DNA from: Adiantum capillus-veneris
Taxonomy: Eukaryota; Streptophyta; Polypodiopsida; Polypodiales; Pteridaceae
Assembly (NCBI GenBank): GCA_014529385.2
Contig: CM043945.1
Span: 145,375,741-145,439,740, forward strand
Reading direction: 5' to 3'
DNA: 64,000 nucleotides
Made by a program: the position numbers and the translations under genes. Below the pieces are notes generated by a model that was not told the DNA's origin, made no database searches, and worked only from the letters and a program-made list of their open reading frames with translations. This document shows, in pieces, positions 1-10,877 of this stretch (the first letter of the stretch is position 1; every line of letters begins with the position of its first letter).

Positions 1-525
1 ATTCTTGAGTGTCCACATTCTCTACATTCTTTGCTTGGACAGCCGCTTGCGTGATAGAAGATGTAGAAACCACATTATCCTTACATATATCAATCCATGA
101 TTTGGATGCATTTCTCATCTCACATATCTCATGTTGTATTGTATCTATCGTTTCCTCTTTCAATACATGATCACTTCATCTTTGCTCAAGTGCTCTTTCA
201 ATCCATTCATGTCAATAACAGAGCGCTTACATTCTTGAACTTCATTCTCAAGATGCATCAAGCGTGTTGTTTGCATTTCAATAACCTTCTTGAGGTGCTC
301 ATTCTCCACAACAAGAACTCTTAAAGTGCCATTCTCCATTGCAAGTGCGTGCAGCTCTTCACCTTGCTTCTTGACGGTTTCTTACAATGAGACCAAGTAA
401 GCCATGATCATTGCTTCCATTGTTGTAGACGATGTGGTTGGATTAGCATCCAAACTCCTTAGAGATTTTGTATCATTCTCCATGGCGAGTGTGGATTTTC
501 CACCCTTGTGAGTTTTGTCCGACAT
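1..525 (-). pseudogene. LINE ORF1 (coiled-coil type), partial and broken
   Basis: The ORF1 start codon is at 525-523, giving MSDKTHKGGK as in copy C. The frame then carries residues matching MAYLVSL and meets a stop near 382, where copy C continues. Downstream the homologous sequence is readable only with frame changes. It includes the leucine- and glutamate-rich segment (GEEL.ALAMENGTLRVLVVEN) expected to form a coiled coil. The RRM half of ORF1 is outside the window. Clearly non-functional as it stands. Confidence 0.65.
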
Positions 526-646
526 TGTTTTAAAGTCGGCAACAAAAATGCAAAGTTTTGAGAGTTTTTTCAATTTTGAGATACTATTATAGCAAAGCCT
601 TTCATTGCACAGAAAAATTATATCCTTACATCAATGCGTAGAGAGC

Positions 647-684
647 TTTGTGCTCTTCGATTGAGGCTAATCGAAGAGCACAAA
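647..684. other. 16-bp perfect hairpin in LINE copy B 5' UTR
   Basis: tttgtgctcttcgatt at 647-662 is the exact reverse complement of 669-684, with a 6-nt loop (gaggct). The matching place in copy C does not form the stem, so it is either specific to this copy or lost in C. Confidence 0.7.
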
Positions 685-754
685 TCGGAGTTCAAATGAA
701 GAAGTTATTAAAAAGAGTGAACTGTTGTCTACTAGGTCAAAAAACGGCTTAGCG

Positions 755-756
<2 letters not shown>

Positions 757-800
<44 letters not shown>

Positions 801-801
801 G
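757..801. repeat. (GA)n tract followed by poly-G
   Basis: GA dinucleotides run to 790 and eleven G follow. On the minus strand this is C-run then (CT)n directly upstream of the 5' end of LINE copy B. Confidence 0.9.
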
Positions 802-817
802 AGGGATGGCGGGGGGG

Positions 818-948
818 CAATTCTATAAAGCTTGGACGAGCCCTAGAAACACATGCATGCACGTGCACAAACACACACACACACACACACACACACAAAT
901 TCTATTAAGCTTGAAGGAGCCCTAGAGGTAGAGAGAGAGAGAGAGAGA
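818..948. repeat. Direct-repeat pair around (CA)n, then (GA)n
   Basis: A roughly 30-bp segment (caattctataaagcttgg... at 818-847) recurs imperfectly at 896-926, on both sides of a (CA)n tract at 868-897. A (GA)n tract follows at 929-948; on the minus strand it is the (CT)n tail of LINE copy A. Confidence 0.75.
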
Positions 949-3900
949 TTTTATTATCCTCCTCGGAGGTCAAATATGACCTATGGGACCAAAGTTACAT
1001 GTGATGCAGTATGTGTATGGCTGATGAGTGACTCTTGATGCTCCAAAATTGTGGTGATGAGAGTCACAATGGAGAGACCACACTACTGTAACTGGGAGGG
1101 AAAGTGTGTAGGTCTAAGTCATGGCTGAAAATGTGAGAGAAGCAAGTTTGGATGTGACCAAAAGTTGAGCTCTCTAGTAGTGTGTGGTACTCAGACTCTC
1201 CATTGTCCCAACACCTTGTCTCACATCGAAGGAAATGGGAGCTAAGCCAAATGGCTGCGATAGTGCATATCACCGATGAGGGGATAGGCTCAAGCATGTA
1301 AGTGTGAGTACGGTTTTCCTCTTTCAGCAAAGAACATGGTTTTGTAGTTGGGAGAAATATGGGTGGTGTAATGTATGAAGCATGACCCACCGGATTTCTC
1401 TCAAGCCGTAATACTTGGCGTTGTAGAAAAGCTTCATTCACTTGGGAGTCAATTGAAGCATCATGTAGCAAGTGTAATGCATCCCATCTCCCAAACCACT
1501 TTATGTCTTGCATCCATCCGTGCTTAAGATATTGCTTTTATGTGTCTTTTGAACTTTTTTTCTTGCTTCTCATGCAATTGTAGGAAGTCTATGTGAGGGG
1601 CTTTGACGCATCTTTATCATGTACTCCACAACCCTTTCCATGCTCATAACATCAATTGGAACAAATCCCGACTTAAGAAGTAGGAGCATATATGGTGTTT
1701 GTAAAGTTTTTAAGAAAATGATTTTGGACATTCTCAAACTCTTTCCAAGTAGAATTTGAGATGCTCCCGTTCCACACTTCAACTCCACTAAGAAGAACCG
1801 GTGTCACCAATGCATCAAAAAGATACTTCTTGAGAACCCAACACTTGATGTTTCCCGCATTACACATGTTCTCAAATGCATAATATGATCTCTTTCCCAC
1901 TTCCAAATGATGCATAGCACATTCATACCATTTGTGATTAGACGGAACCTCAAGGTCAATGTACTTAAAGATCTCAACAACTTCAAGTGTCTCACTATTG
2001 TACACAATGCATGGCTTCTCCTTATGGTTGGTTTTCACAAGCATAACCTTTGCTTTGGATTCATTCACAAGCAGCCCACTATGCAAGCAAAATTTCTCAA
2101 GGACAACCATAAGCTTTTTTGCATCTTCTAAAGTGTGTGTTAGAAGCACTACATCATCCGCATACAACAAAAGCATGATTATTGCATTGCAAATAGTGAC
2201 CTCTTCAATGCCTTCTTCTTGCATGAAGTCAAGTACCATTTGTTCCAATTGATCGATACATAGACCAAAGAGAGTTGGTGATAACAGATATCCTTGTTTA
2301 ACCCCAATAGTGCTTACAAATTTTTTTGAAATTTCTCTTCCCATGCGCAATTGACAGATCACCTTCTCATAGATTCGAGAAACTACAAGCATAAACTCAC
2401 TTGGCACTTGGAGTTCTTCCATCCTTCTCTACAAATTGTTACGTGGAATCATATCAAAGGCTTTCTTAAAGTCAACAAATAAACAATACAATCGCTTGCC
2501 TTTCAACCGACTTTCCTCCACGAGAACACGAAGAGTGACAAGATGATTAATGGTTCTATGGCATCAATGAAAACCCGCTTGTTCTTTTGCATGCTTGTCA
2601 TTCTCTTCAGCGCAATCACTCAATTTCATCTCCATTATGCACCCAAACAACTTTTTTGTAAGAGACCCAATCATTATAGTTTGGTAATTGTTTACATTCT
2701 TCACATCCCCTCCATTATACAAAGGCTTAACCCAATTAATACTCCAATCATAAGGCATACCATGTTGAATTACAAGGTTGAACATATCATACATCCACTC
2801 ATGGATAAAATCTCCCTTCCATTTGATCATCTCTGGCTTGATACCTTGAAGATCTCCCGCTTTGCGAGTGGCCAACTTTTCAAGCCCACCATATACATCC
2901 TCAATAGTAAAAAAAGAGGATATACATGAGAATGAACCATAAAATGATTTTTTTTCAGCATTTGCTTGCTCATATAATTACCTACAACGGGGACCATATC
3001 CACAAGACTCAAGTTACCAAAATTCTCAACCCGCTTGCACCTCAAGTTTCTCCAAAATCTTCCACATGCATGTGCCTTTCTTGAACTTGAAAAAGTTGTT
3101 GCTTTACTTCCTATCTTCTTCTCTTCTTTTGAATCAATGCCTTGTATGTATGCAAATGAATTTGATAGTTGTCTTTGTCATACTTTCATCAAGCTTTATC
3201 AAGGACTTTCGAGCATCTTGACAATCTTTATCAAACCACCTTTTGTGTGATCTATCTTTGTTGATACCATGGAGATGCTTTATGGCAAAGCATTCTTCGG
3301 CACAAGAACAAATAACTTTCTTGAAAGCTTCCCATTTAGTTTCCAATGGTGCGTCATATTGAAGCTTTGTCATCCATAAGTTTTGCTCAATCATTTCAAT
3401 GTACATTGGTGCCCATTTGAAATCCATACATAGTGATAATTTCTCTTTCCTTTGGTTGAGATTATCATGCTTAGTTGCTTCTTCACATGAAAGGTCAATA
3501 CATAAGGTTCGATGGTCAGATTCTGGGCTCCATTGGCCAAACATAAAACTCTTTATACGATACATGATGGCTTCAAGGAATAGCATATAGTCAATCACAT
3601 TGTCCTCATTATGTTTCCTACATTTAAATCCATTGGTTCCACTCTATAAACATACACCATTGGCAATGAGCATACCCGTGCTATTACACATGTGTAAAAG
3701 TAGCTTTCCATAGTGATCCGGATCTTTCTCATCCATTGAAGTACGATCATACAAGTGAACTTCCTCCAACTCCCCAAATTGTTGAGTATCATGTTGCAAT
3801 GTTTTTGTGCGAGCATTCATATCCCCAAATACAATAACATCACCTTTGCCTTTGAAATAAGCAATGTCCTCTTCTAAATTAATAAAAATGGCTGATCTCT

Positions 3901-4266
3901 ATCCATGCAACCATGACAGGGGGAATCACAGTGAGGAATGTAGCAACCGGCTACAAAAATGGGTGCTCTTTTTGGTGTCATAATTTTCAGCCATATATAA
4001 CGTTTGTACATGTCATCTTTCACAATTGATACAAAATCTTCCAATCCTTTCTTAACCATACACGCTACCTCTCCTTGCCCTCTTCGTTGCTTGAGATTCT
4101 TTGACCATATCAAAAAATGTACATTGTAATCCTCTAAGCCGTTAATCCGTTGTGTATCATGCTCCCAAGTTTCAACAAAAAGTACAATGATAAATTGCTT
4201 GTGCCCAATGAATTCATAGACAGGAAAATGAGAGAGATTTTGCTCATACCTCCAACAAAGCCACAT
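929..4266 (-). mobile_element. LINE copy A, minus strand, TC-tailed
   Basis: This is a long minus-strand LINE covering most of ORF2 and the 3' UTR. The 3' UTR contains ggtcccataggtcatatttg and ends ..gataataaaat(CT)n at about 948-929, with no poly(A). The body matches LINE copy C in the endonuclease, reverse transcriptase and C-terminal regions. The 5' edge is uncertain: similarity to copy C fades near 4200-4266, upstream of the TWEHD motif, so the copy is truncated or diverged there. ORF1 is absent. In the sense direction LINE copy B lies downstream, in the same orientation. Confidence 0.8.
1064..4266 (-). pseudogene. LINE ORF2 (endonuclease-reverse transcriptase), broken
   Basis: ORF2 of this family encodes an apurinic-type endonuclease, a reverse transcriptase and a C-terminal region, which together nick target DNA and copy the element RNA into it. 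In sense order: endonuclease remnants at about 4266-3600 (ETWEHD, KQRRGQG, then SDHRTLCI near 3510); a linker with CxxARKSLIKLD; the RT start at about 2875-2564 (TRKAGDLQGIKPEMIKW); the main RT frame at 2422-1673 with GVKQGYLLSP and the catalytic YADDVVLL near 2165-2148; and a C-terminal part to about 1064 with ESEYHTLLE. The frame changes several times, so no intact protein can be made. Confidence 0.8.
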
Positions 4267-4389
4267 TCAAAGGTGAAAATTAAAGAGGCCACCCATGATG
4301 TCAATACCAGAGATAGAGCTAAGTAGAAAAATCGGTGTGTAGAGGAGAGCAAGAAACTAAGAGATAAATAAAAAGGCACAGTTGTTGTG

Positions 4390-5055
4390 GAAGACGAAAA
4401 GAAAAGTACACACAGTAACGTATGAGATAGATGTGAGAGATGGTTAGCTCACTTCCCTCTGCTCCAAGTCATAACAATAAATTTTCCATACAAGAGCAAC
4501 AACCAATGGAGCCTTATATGCATTGAGCTTGACAAGCAACTCAATTTGACAAACCCATTCAAAATTAAGATTGTGAGTATTTAGATTTTGAAATTAGTTT
4601 ATGTGGGATTAGGTCTGCATGCAATAATTTTTGTGGTTGAATACAAATTTGTGGGTTTGCATCTGCATAAAAAGATTATGCATATGACAAGTTGTGTGGC
4701 AGTTACAAATTGTACAAGGCGACCATAAAAGAAGTCACAATGTCAAATCAAACGGATGCAAACTCATGTCGATGGACATGTCTCCTACGTGCTGAGTACA
4801 TACTATAGATCTTCTTTGCACTAGAGCCATTCATGTCAAAGATAGCCATTTTTCAACAATAACATGGTGGTTGTATAGCAATAAGGATGGTCTCAATTCC
4901 TTTTTTTTGCAGAGTGTATTGGAGAAATACACCATACTATATTTGCATCAATACTGTGCAACACTTGTCCCCAATATCTACTTTCTATTTCAAATCCTGT
5001 AAGTTTGGATGTAGAAGATATCTTGTTGGATGACCGATAGAGATGACAATGATAA
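4390..5055. other. No gene seen
   Basis: AT-rich unique-looking sequence upstream of LINE copy A. No convincing coding frame, tRNA or repeat was recognised. Confidence 0.5.
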
Positions 5056-5650
5056 GTGAGGGACACAAGCCAACAGACCTCTCCAAGTCCTCAAATTTTT
5101 CTAGATAATATAAGAAGGGACAAGAAGAAGAGGAGGATAAAGGCCAGGCACATGGAAGGGTTGAGGAGAAGAGTGATCATGCAGAGGGAGAGGTTGACAA
5201 GGAAGAGATGCATGATGCAGAGAGAGGTGCTGAGAGGAGGAAGGAAATGCGAAGACCGAGGAGCCAGAGATGCACCATGTCGAGGGAAGGGTTAAGAAGG
5301 AAAAAGTTGAGAAGGAAGAAGATCATGCAGAGGGAAGGGCTAAGGAAAAAATGCACATTGAAACTCCCAACCCTCAAGCAGGTCCCTCCACCATTCCATC
5401 AAAAGAACATCCGCAACAATCAACAGTGCATGAGCCTCAAGCAGACCATACCACTATAGGAGCCAATTCATATGCTATGGACAACTCTACGATGGAAACA
5501 TAAGAGTCTCGGACTGCAAAATCACAAGGGATTGAGGATAAAAATCTTGAGGGCATTGACACTAAGCAGGACACCATCCACAACAGTCGGACCCCTAGTA
5601 TGCTAGACATTGACATGGTTGTTCTGTTAATACCCAATGTAAAAGAATAA
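5056..5650 (+). other. Lys/Arg/Glu-rich coding remnant, unrecognised
   Basis: Two overlapping plus-strand frames stay open through 5056-5503. They are dominated by repeated units such as atcatgcagaggga and aggaagaag, giving strings like RRKKLRRKKIMQREG in one frame and EEDHAEGRAKEK in another. A less repetitive stretch follows (ETPNPQAGPSTIP...HEPQADHTT) and the frame stops at about 5503. No family was recognised. It could be the end of an old gene or transposon protein expanded by slippage of a purine-rich repeat. No start or splice signal supports a current gene. Confidence 0.25.
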
Positions 5651-7872
5651 GAAAGTCATGCTACTTTCTAACTACTTATTTGTTTTACAAAATGTTTGTA
5701 GAGATTGATTATTCTAAACATCAATGGGTTGTTGCTACTTTGAGATTCATATAACGCAGATGCAGTCTACATGGACCTACACACTTTTTGTATAGGCAGT
5801 TTGCAGGGTCATTGTACGGCTAGGGACTAAGGAATTTTTGAAGTTTCTTCTTCAAAGGTTCTTGGTTGGAATATGGTCCTCAATGTAGCAAAACGTTATT
5901 GACTGTCTTGTGGTCGTAGTTTGCAACATAGCCGGAATCCAACGTTCAAAATTTAATTTATTGTATTGCCAAAGGTAGTGTGTTTCCATCGAGGGCGACT
6001 AACACCCTACAAAACCAAATGTATACCTTTATTACAAACCCTTTTCTCAAATGCATGTGCCGTTTGATCTTGACAACACTTTGTTGATAGGTGACACACC
6101 ACATAAGGGTTTTCTTAATCCATCGGTCACAACTCTCTCCCCGCCCTCATTTCAAGCCATGAACGTGACTTCTAATGAGAGGAAATTTTGATCCCATAGC
6201 TACAAGAATTGTATTACATCCCATTGTTTGTGTTTGAATTTGTACTTGGAAACACTCTTTGAAATGCTAACTATATACATTAGAATGATTCCTTGTACTT
6301 GTCAATGTGGTTCCAATGATGAGCTAGAGAGAGAGAGAGATTCATCTTACTATTGAAATAAAGATACAACCCAATGGTCAGATTCATCTCACTGTTGAAA
6401 TAAGGCTTTCAATTAAAAGAATCATTACATCCCAATGGAATTCATCAATAAAGATTTAGATTGATGAAAAGCTATAGCCCAATGGAATTCATTCAAGTTA
6501 CATTGGCATGATTTGAACTCGGCCACCCAGCTCTCTACATAAAATCTATTTTTAACAAACTGAGAGCGCTTGTACCAAAACGAGATGATAAGTGACTATC
6601 AAGAAGCTTGTCACAAAAGGTAGAATCAAGAGATTTACATACTAGCATAGTCTTAGCGAAATGTATGTAGCAAGTGTGAAAAGGATCAATAAATAAACTA
6701 ACAGGAAAAAATTTTGCAAGCTTCACCAATTTGGTGGGTATAGAGTTTTGAAGAGACCTTTACACATCCCTATACAACTTACTCTAGAGAGCTTCACTCG
6801 CTATTATGTCTGATGTTAGCCAGTCCACGGAGTTCCAATTGGTTGGTAGAGGAACCTTAACCAATGTCCCTTTTTTATGTCTTTGGTTGAGCTCGTAGAA
6901 GTGGTCGTAGAAGAAAATTCCCTCATCTGCAAGGCTCTTGCTTGATCTTCCAACATACTATAAAACAACAATGTGAGCATGGATTACAGATATGAGTCCT
7001 AAGAAGAGAATAAAAGGAAGGATAAGAAACCACTTACAATTGCATCGTGGTGATGACCATTGAGACATTACTGCCATTAGCTATCACATCAGAGTGAGTG
7101 AAGATATGCTGAACTAAAACCTCTTTTTGGTCTTCTTACCAACCTCCACTTTAAAATCCAGCACTCGTGCTTTCCATGTAGAACAAAAAAAGATTCTCTA
7201 TAGAGGATATTTTCCTCCTTGGCTACATGAGAACCCAAGAACCTTTGCATATCCTCTGCTCTTGCCATTGATTATCTGCAGTGATGGAGTTTGAGAAGGA
7301 AATAGAGATTATGTTGCTACTTAGCCTCCTTGGTAGACTCATGGTGAGGCTAGCTGGGGAGAGAATAGAGCAACCCCTAGAGCTTTTCGGGCGGGAAGAA
7401 GAAGAAGAAGAAGAAGCCATAGTTCTTTCTAAGTGGAAGAATAAAGATGTAATAGAGGGAGGATAAGTTTTGAAAGCTTTTTTAATAGAGGAATAGCTTT
7501 TAGTGGAGGGAGTATGATAGCTTTTAGTAAATGTCTTTCAGTACCTTGATGGATATAAGAGTCCCTTACTAGTGGGTCCACATATTGATACCACCAACCC
7601 TGTTAAGACAAGATGTTACCTTACAAAGAATTTTAAATTCTTCACATTTTGGAATGTTTTATCCTATTTCTTGATTTATTTCATGTATTTTCTATGTTAC
7701 ATTGCCTTGTTGCCCATTGGATGCGCTTTCTTTTCTCTCTCTTTAATATGGACCTCTAAAAGACATCCAAGATCTTCTAATGCTTCGGTTGATCCTCTTG
7801 TACCTTCTCCTTAATAAGACCTCATTTTATCCCATTGGCTTCTATGATGTATCATTCGTTTGAGATTCATGA
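5651..7872. other. No gene seen; degenerate sequence
   Basis: Only short open frames occur. A short (GA)n lies near 6327-6341, and the phrase cccaatggaattcatt recurs in 6430-6500. A (GAA)n run at about 7398-7418 accounts for the Glu-rich frame there. None of this supports a gene. Confidence 0.5.
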
Positions 7873-8090
7873 ATTAACTACCTCTATTGCATGCACACTA
7901 GGGCTTCACTAGGGTTTTGTAGAAGTGGCATATTCTTTCTTCCATTGTTAGTGGGTAGCGATGTCCTATGTTCCTCATTGCATTAACTACCTCGAGTGCA
8001 TGCCCACTAGGGTTTTGTAGAGGTGGCATAATCTCTCTACCATTGTTGGTAGGTGGCAATGTTCTATGTTCCTCATTGCAAAAAAAGTGG
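7873..8090. repeat. 109-bp tandem duplication
   Basis: The segment attaactacctc(t/g)a(t)tgcatgc... through ttcctcattgca at 7873-7981 is repeated imperfectly at 7982-8090. Both copies include cactagggttttgtag and the phrase taccattgtt or its variant. Confidence 0.8.
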
Positions 8091-9447
8091 TTGTCATGGT
8101 GGGTTGCTAGCATTCGTTATATAGGATAGTTTAGGTTTGGCCTTCTTGAATCAATCCTTGGACAAGACAATTTTTATGCCATGTCCTCTTTCTACACAAT
8201 TCGAGCACTCTAGCATTGTCCAAGGTCTATGATCTCATTTTATTGGGTATTGAGGTTTTTCTATTGGTCCTACACCTTCTATAAATTGTTAATTGACTCA
8301 TTGAGCCTCTCAATTACCTCCGTTGTGACCTTCGAGACTTCTTAATGGATGGTGTACCTTGTTTGGACTCCTTGTTTTCACAATTTCAATCACAATTCTA
8401 CACATACTTCATTTTTTAGAACTTTTGATTGCTTAGCTTCAATAAATTTTGCTAGTTCACCTAGCACTACCTTAGTTTTAAAAGTTGGAAATAGTCCAGC
8501 AATGAATCTTTTCTTTTTCAAAAACTCAACCCCATCCCTAGGGTTAGGGATAATCCTTAACTTCATAAACAAACAAACTCTTGTTTATATGCATAATAAT
8601 TATCAAAAGCGACTTTTGTTTTAAAATGAAAATTCCCTACCACAATTTTTTGGGTGCGTGTGGGATGAAAGTAGTAGTCTAAGAACCCTCGCACCACTTG
8701 TTGAAAATTACTTTAATAGATCAAAACCAAGTGCATGTATCTTTTCTAAGTATTATGTCAAGCATACCCAATCTCTCTTTATCTACTACTTGATGATTAA
8801 TACCATGCAAAATTCTATTAAAATATTTCAGCATCTTCACCAGGCTCTCCACAAGAAAGAGGATATTTTGACACTTGTTATTGATCCTCCATTATAACAA
8901 TTTATCACAACAAGGGCTACAACAATAGATTCATAGCCAATCTCCAATCAATGAGGAAGTAAGTAAATACCTCTCTACATTCTCATCTTGAGCTATTTAT
9001 AAGTTAGTGAGTTCTTGTAACTTGTTTGGTCAAAATACATGGGATAATGTCTATTTTATGATTTTAAAGGCGTGAAGATGGAATTCTTAAAGGCAAATCA
9101 TATATAAAATAGTATTTAAATTAAGAGAGAAATGTATCATGTGAAGAGTTGTGTGAATTTTTAGACACTATAGACACTTCATTTACAAGCATTCATAGAT
9201 TTTTCCATGTTTCCTTATAGCCCTTCACTTATGTGTGAGAAAGAAATGAAAATTTTAGATGCTCAAGCATCATCTTGAATGGAGAAAGTATTGTTGTCAT
9301 GTGTGAGAGTCAATGTGCATGTTTTGTAGTTAATTGATGAATTAAATTTTTGACAGAATGCCATACGTAAAATCATGTCAATAGTGTGCAATGGTGCTAC
9401 CAAAAATGTGTGTGTTTGCGAGCATTCACAAAGGCAAACTTAAATTG
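8091..9447. other. Degenerate sequence; possible gag-like relic on minus strand
   Basis: Most of the stretch shows nothing recognisable. On the minus strand, 8572-8390 reads FLKKKRFIAGLFPTFKTKV, which resembles the (K)RFxxGLxPxxK segment of plant gypsy gag proteins. The match is short and its order relative to the protease relic at 9448-9813 is wrong for one element, so it is only a weak hint. Confidence 0.25.
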
Positions 9448-9813
9448 CTACTTGACTTTTCCAATGAAAGCATTGATTATTGAAGAAAATTTTGACTTAT
9501 TTGGTGAACATTCAAGAAGACACATCTGTTGTGCTAGTTGTGCAGAAATGAAATCATGACTACTTCCATAATCTAGAAAAATTTTAACATCCTTATCCTT
9601 GATTGTGCCCTTCACTTTAAGCAATGTGTGAGGAGATATTAAGGTACTTAAAGAATGGTTGTCATTAGGGTCTGGGTTATAGCCCTCACTGTAGTTTGCT
9701 TCAGCTTCACTATCATAATGAGGATCACATTCTATCAAGTTGACTCTTTTGACTCTTTTGACCATAACTTGCTCATTTGAACTCCAATTTAGGTGATCTA
9801 TAGCCTCAATCAA
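9448..9813 (-). pseudogene. Ty3-gypsy protease fragment
   Basis: The minus-strand frame of 121 residues contains TLLKVKGTIKDKDVKIFLDY followed by GSSHDFISAQLAQQM. This fits the retropepsin region of plant gypsy Gag-Pol, where hydrophobic-D-S-G-(S/A)-(S/T)-H-x-F-I-S marks the active site; here the serine after the catalytic Asp is Tyr. An acidic stretch precedes it. No reverse transcriptase follows on the minus strand, so it is an isolated relic. The start of LINE copy C overlaps or abuts its 5' end near 9760-9813. Confidence 0.6.
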
Positions 9814-9944
9814 AGAGGACGAAGCCCTCTACGCATTGATGTAAAGACAAAATTTTTCTGTGCAATGGAAGGCTTTACTGTAATAGCATCTCATAACTGA
9901 AAAAACTGTCAAAACTTTTTGTTTTTGTTGCCGACTTGAAGGCA

Positions 9945-10871
9945 ATGTCAGACAAAACTCACAAGGGTGGAAAACTCACCATGGAGAATAATGCAAAATC
10001 TCCAAGGAATTTGGATACTAATCCAACCACATCGTCTACAACAACGGAAGCAATGATCATGGCTTACTTGGTCTCATTACAAGAAACCATCAACAAGCAA
10101 GGTGAAGAGTTGCGCGCACTTGCAATGGAGAATGGCACTTTAAGAGTTCTCGTTGTGGAGAATGAGCATCTCAAGAAGGTTCTTGAAATGCAAACAACAC
10201 GCTTGATGCATCTTACGAATGAAGTTCAAGAATGTAAGCGCTCTCTTGTTGACATGAATGTATTGAAAGAGCGCTTGAGCAAAATTGAGAGTGATCATGT
10301 ATTGAAAGAGGAAACGATAGATACAATATGACATGATGTATGTGAGATGAGAAATGCATCCAAATCATGGGCTGATATATGTAAGGATAATGTGATTTCT
10401 ATATCTCCTATCACGCAAGACGTTGTCCAAGCAAAGAATGTAGAGAATGTGGACACTCAAGAATTGCAAGAACAACAAAAACGCTCAAAGAACATCGTCA
10501 TTCATGGAATCAAGGAGGAAAGCATGGAAACAGCCCAATCTCTTGCGCTTGCTGTTGAAGAGTTTTTTGCTACACACTTTGGCATGTCTGGAATCATGGC
10601 TTATGGTGCACTTCGAGTTGGAAAACAAGGAGTCCCTTGCTCGGGAGAAAGACCTATTGTATGTATCATGGCTGATGAGGTAAAGAGAAAGATCATCCTT
10701 GACAATATTTGGATCTACCTCAAAGGCACGGGTTGTAATGTATATGAGGATCGCACTCTTATGCAACAAAATGTACGTCGCAAAGCATATGAGGAAAGAA
10801 GCAAGAAGTTTAAGATGTCATCTCAAGAAGAAAAGTCACTTGAGGAGGATGCAAGTCCACCCAACAAATAG
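9945..10871 (+). pseudogene. LINE ORF1: coiled coil plus RRM-like RNA-binding domain
   Basis: The ATG at 9945 gives MSDKTHKGGK. ORF1 proteins of LINEs bind the element RNA as multimers. Codons about 45-125 are rich in Leu/Glu heptads (EELRALAMENGTL, EHLKKVLEMQT, LKERLSKIE), suggesting a coiled coil. From codon about 180 comes KNIVIHGIKEE, then GALRVGKQG, ERPIVCIMADEVKRKIIL, LKGTGCNVYEDRTLMQQNVR, matching the RRM-like plus C-terminal layout of animal L1 ORF1p (Transposase_22 type). No CCHC zinc knuckle is visible, unlike most angiosperm L1 ORF1. A single in-frame TGA at 10329-10331 interrupts about 309 codons. ORF2 begins 6 nt after the stop. Confidence 0.75.
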
Positions 10872-10877
10872 GGACAC

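Larger units (their letters stand above)
1..756 (-). mobile_element. LINE copy B, 5' part (TC-tailed family)
   Basis: This is the 5' UTR and the first half of ORF1 of a LINE read on the minus strand; the rest lies beyond the window start. It aligns as a reverse complement with LINE copy C at about 9830-10455, sharing the first ORF1 residues MSDKTHKGGK and the 5' UTR stretch ending in ctctacgcattgatgtaa. In the sense direction its 5' end abuts a (CT)n tract at 757-790. The element's full extent cannot be seen. Confidence 0.75.
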
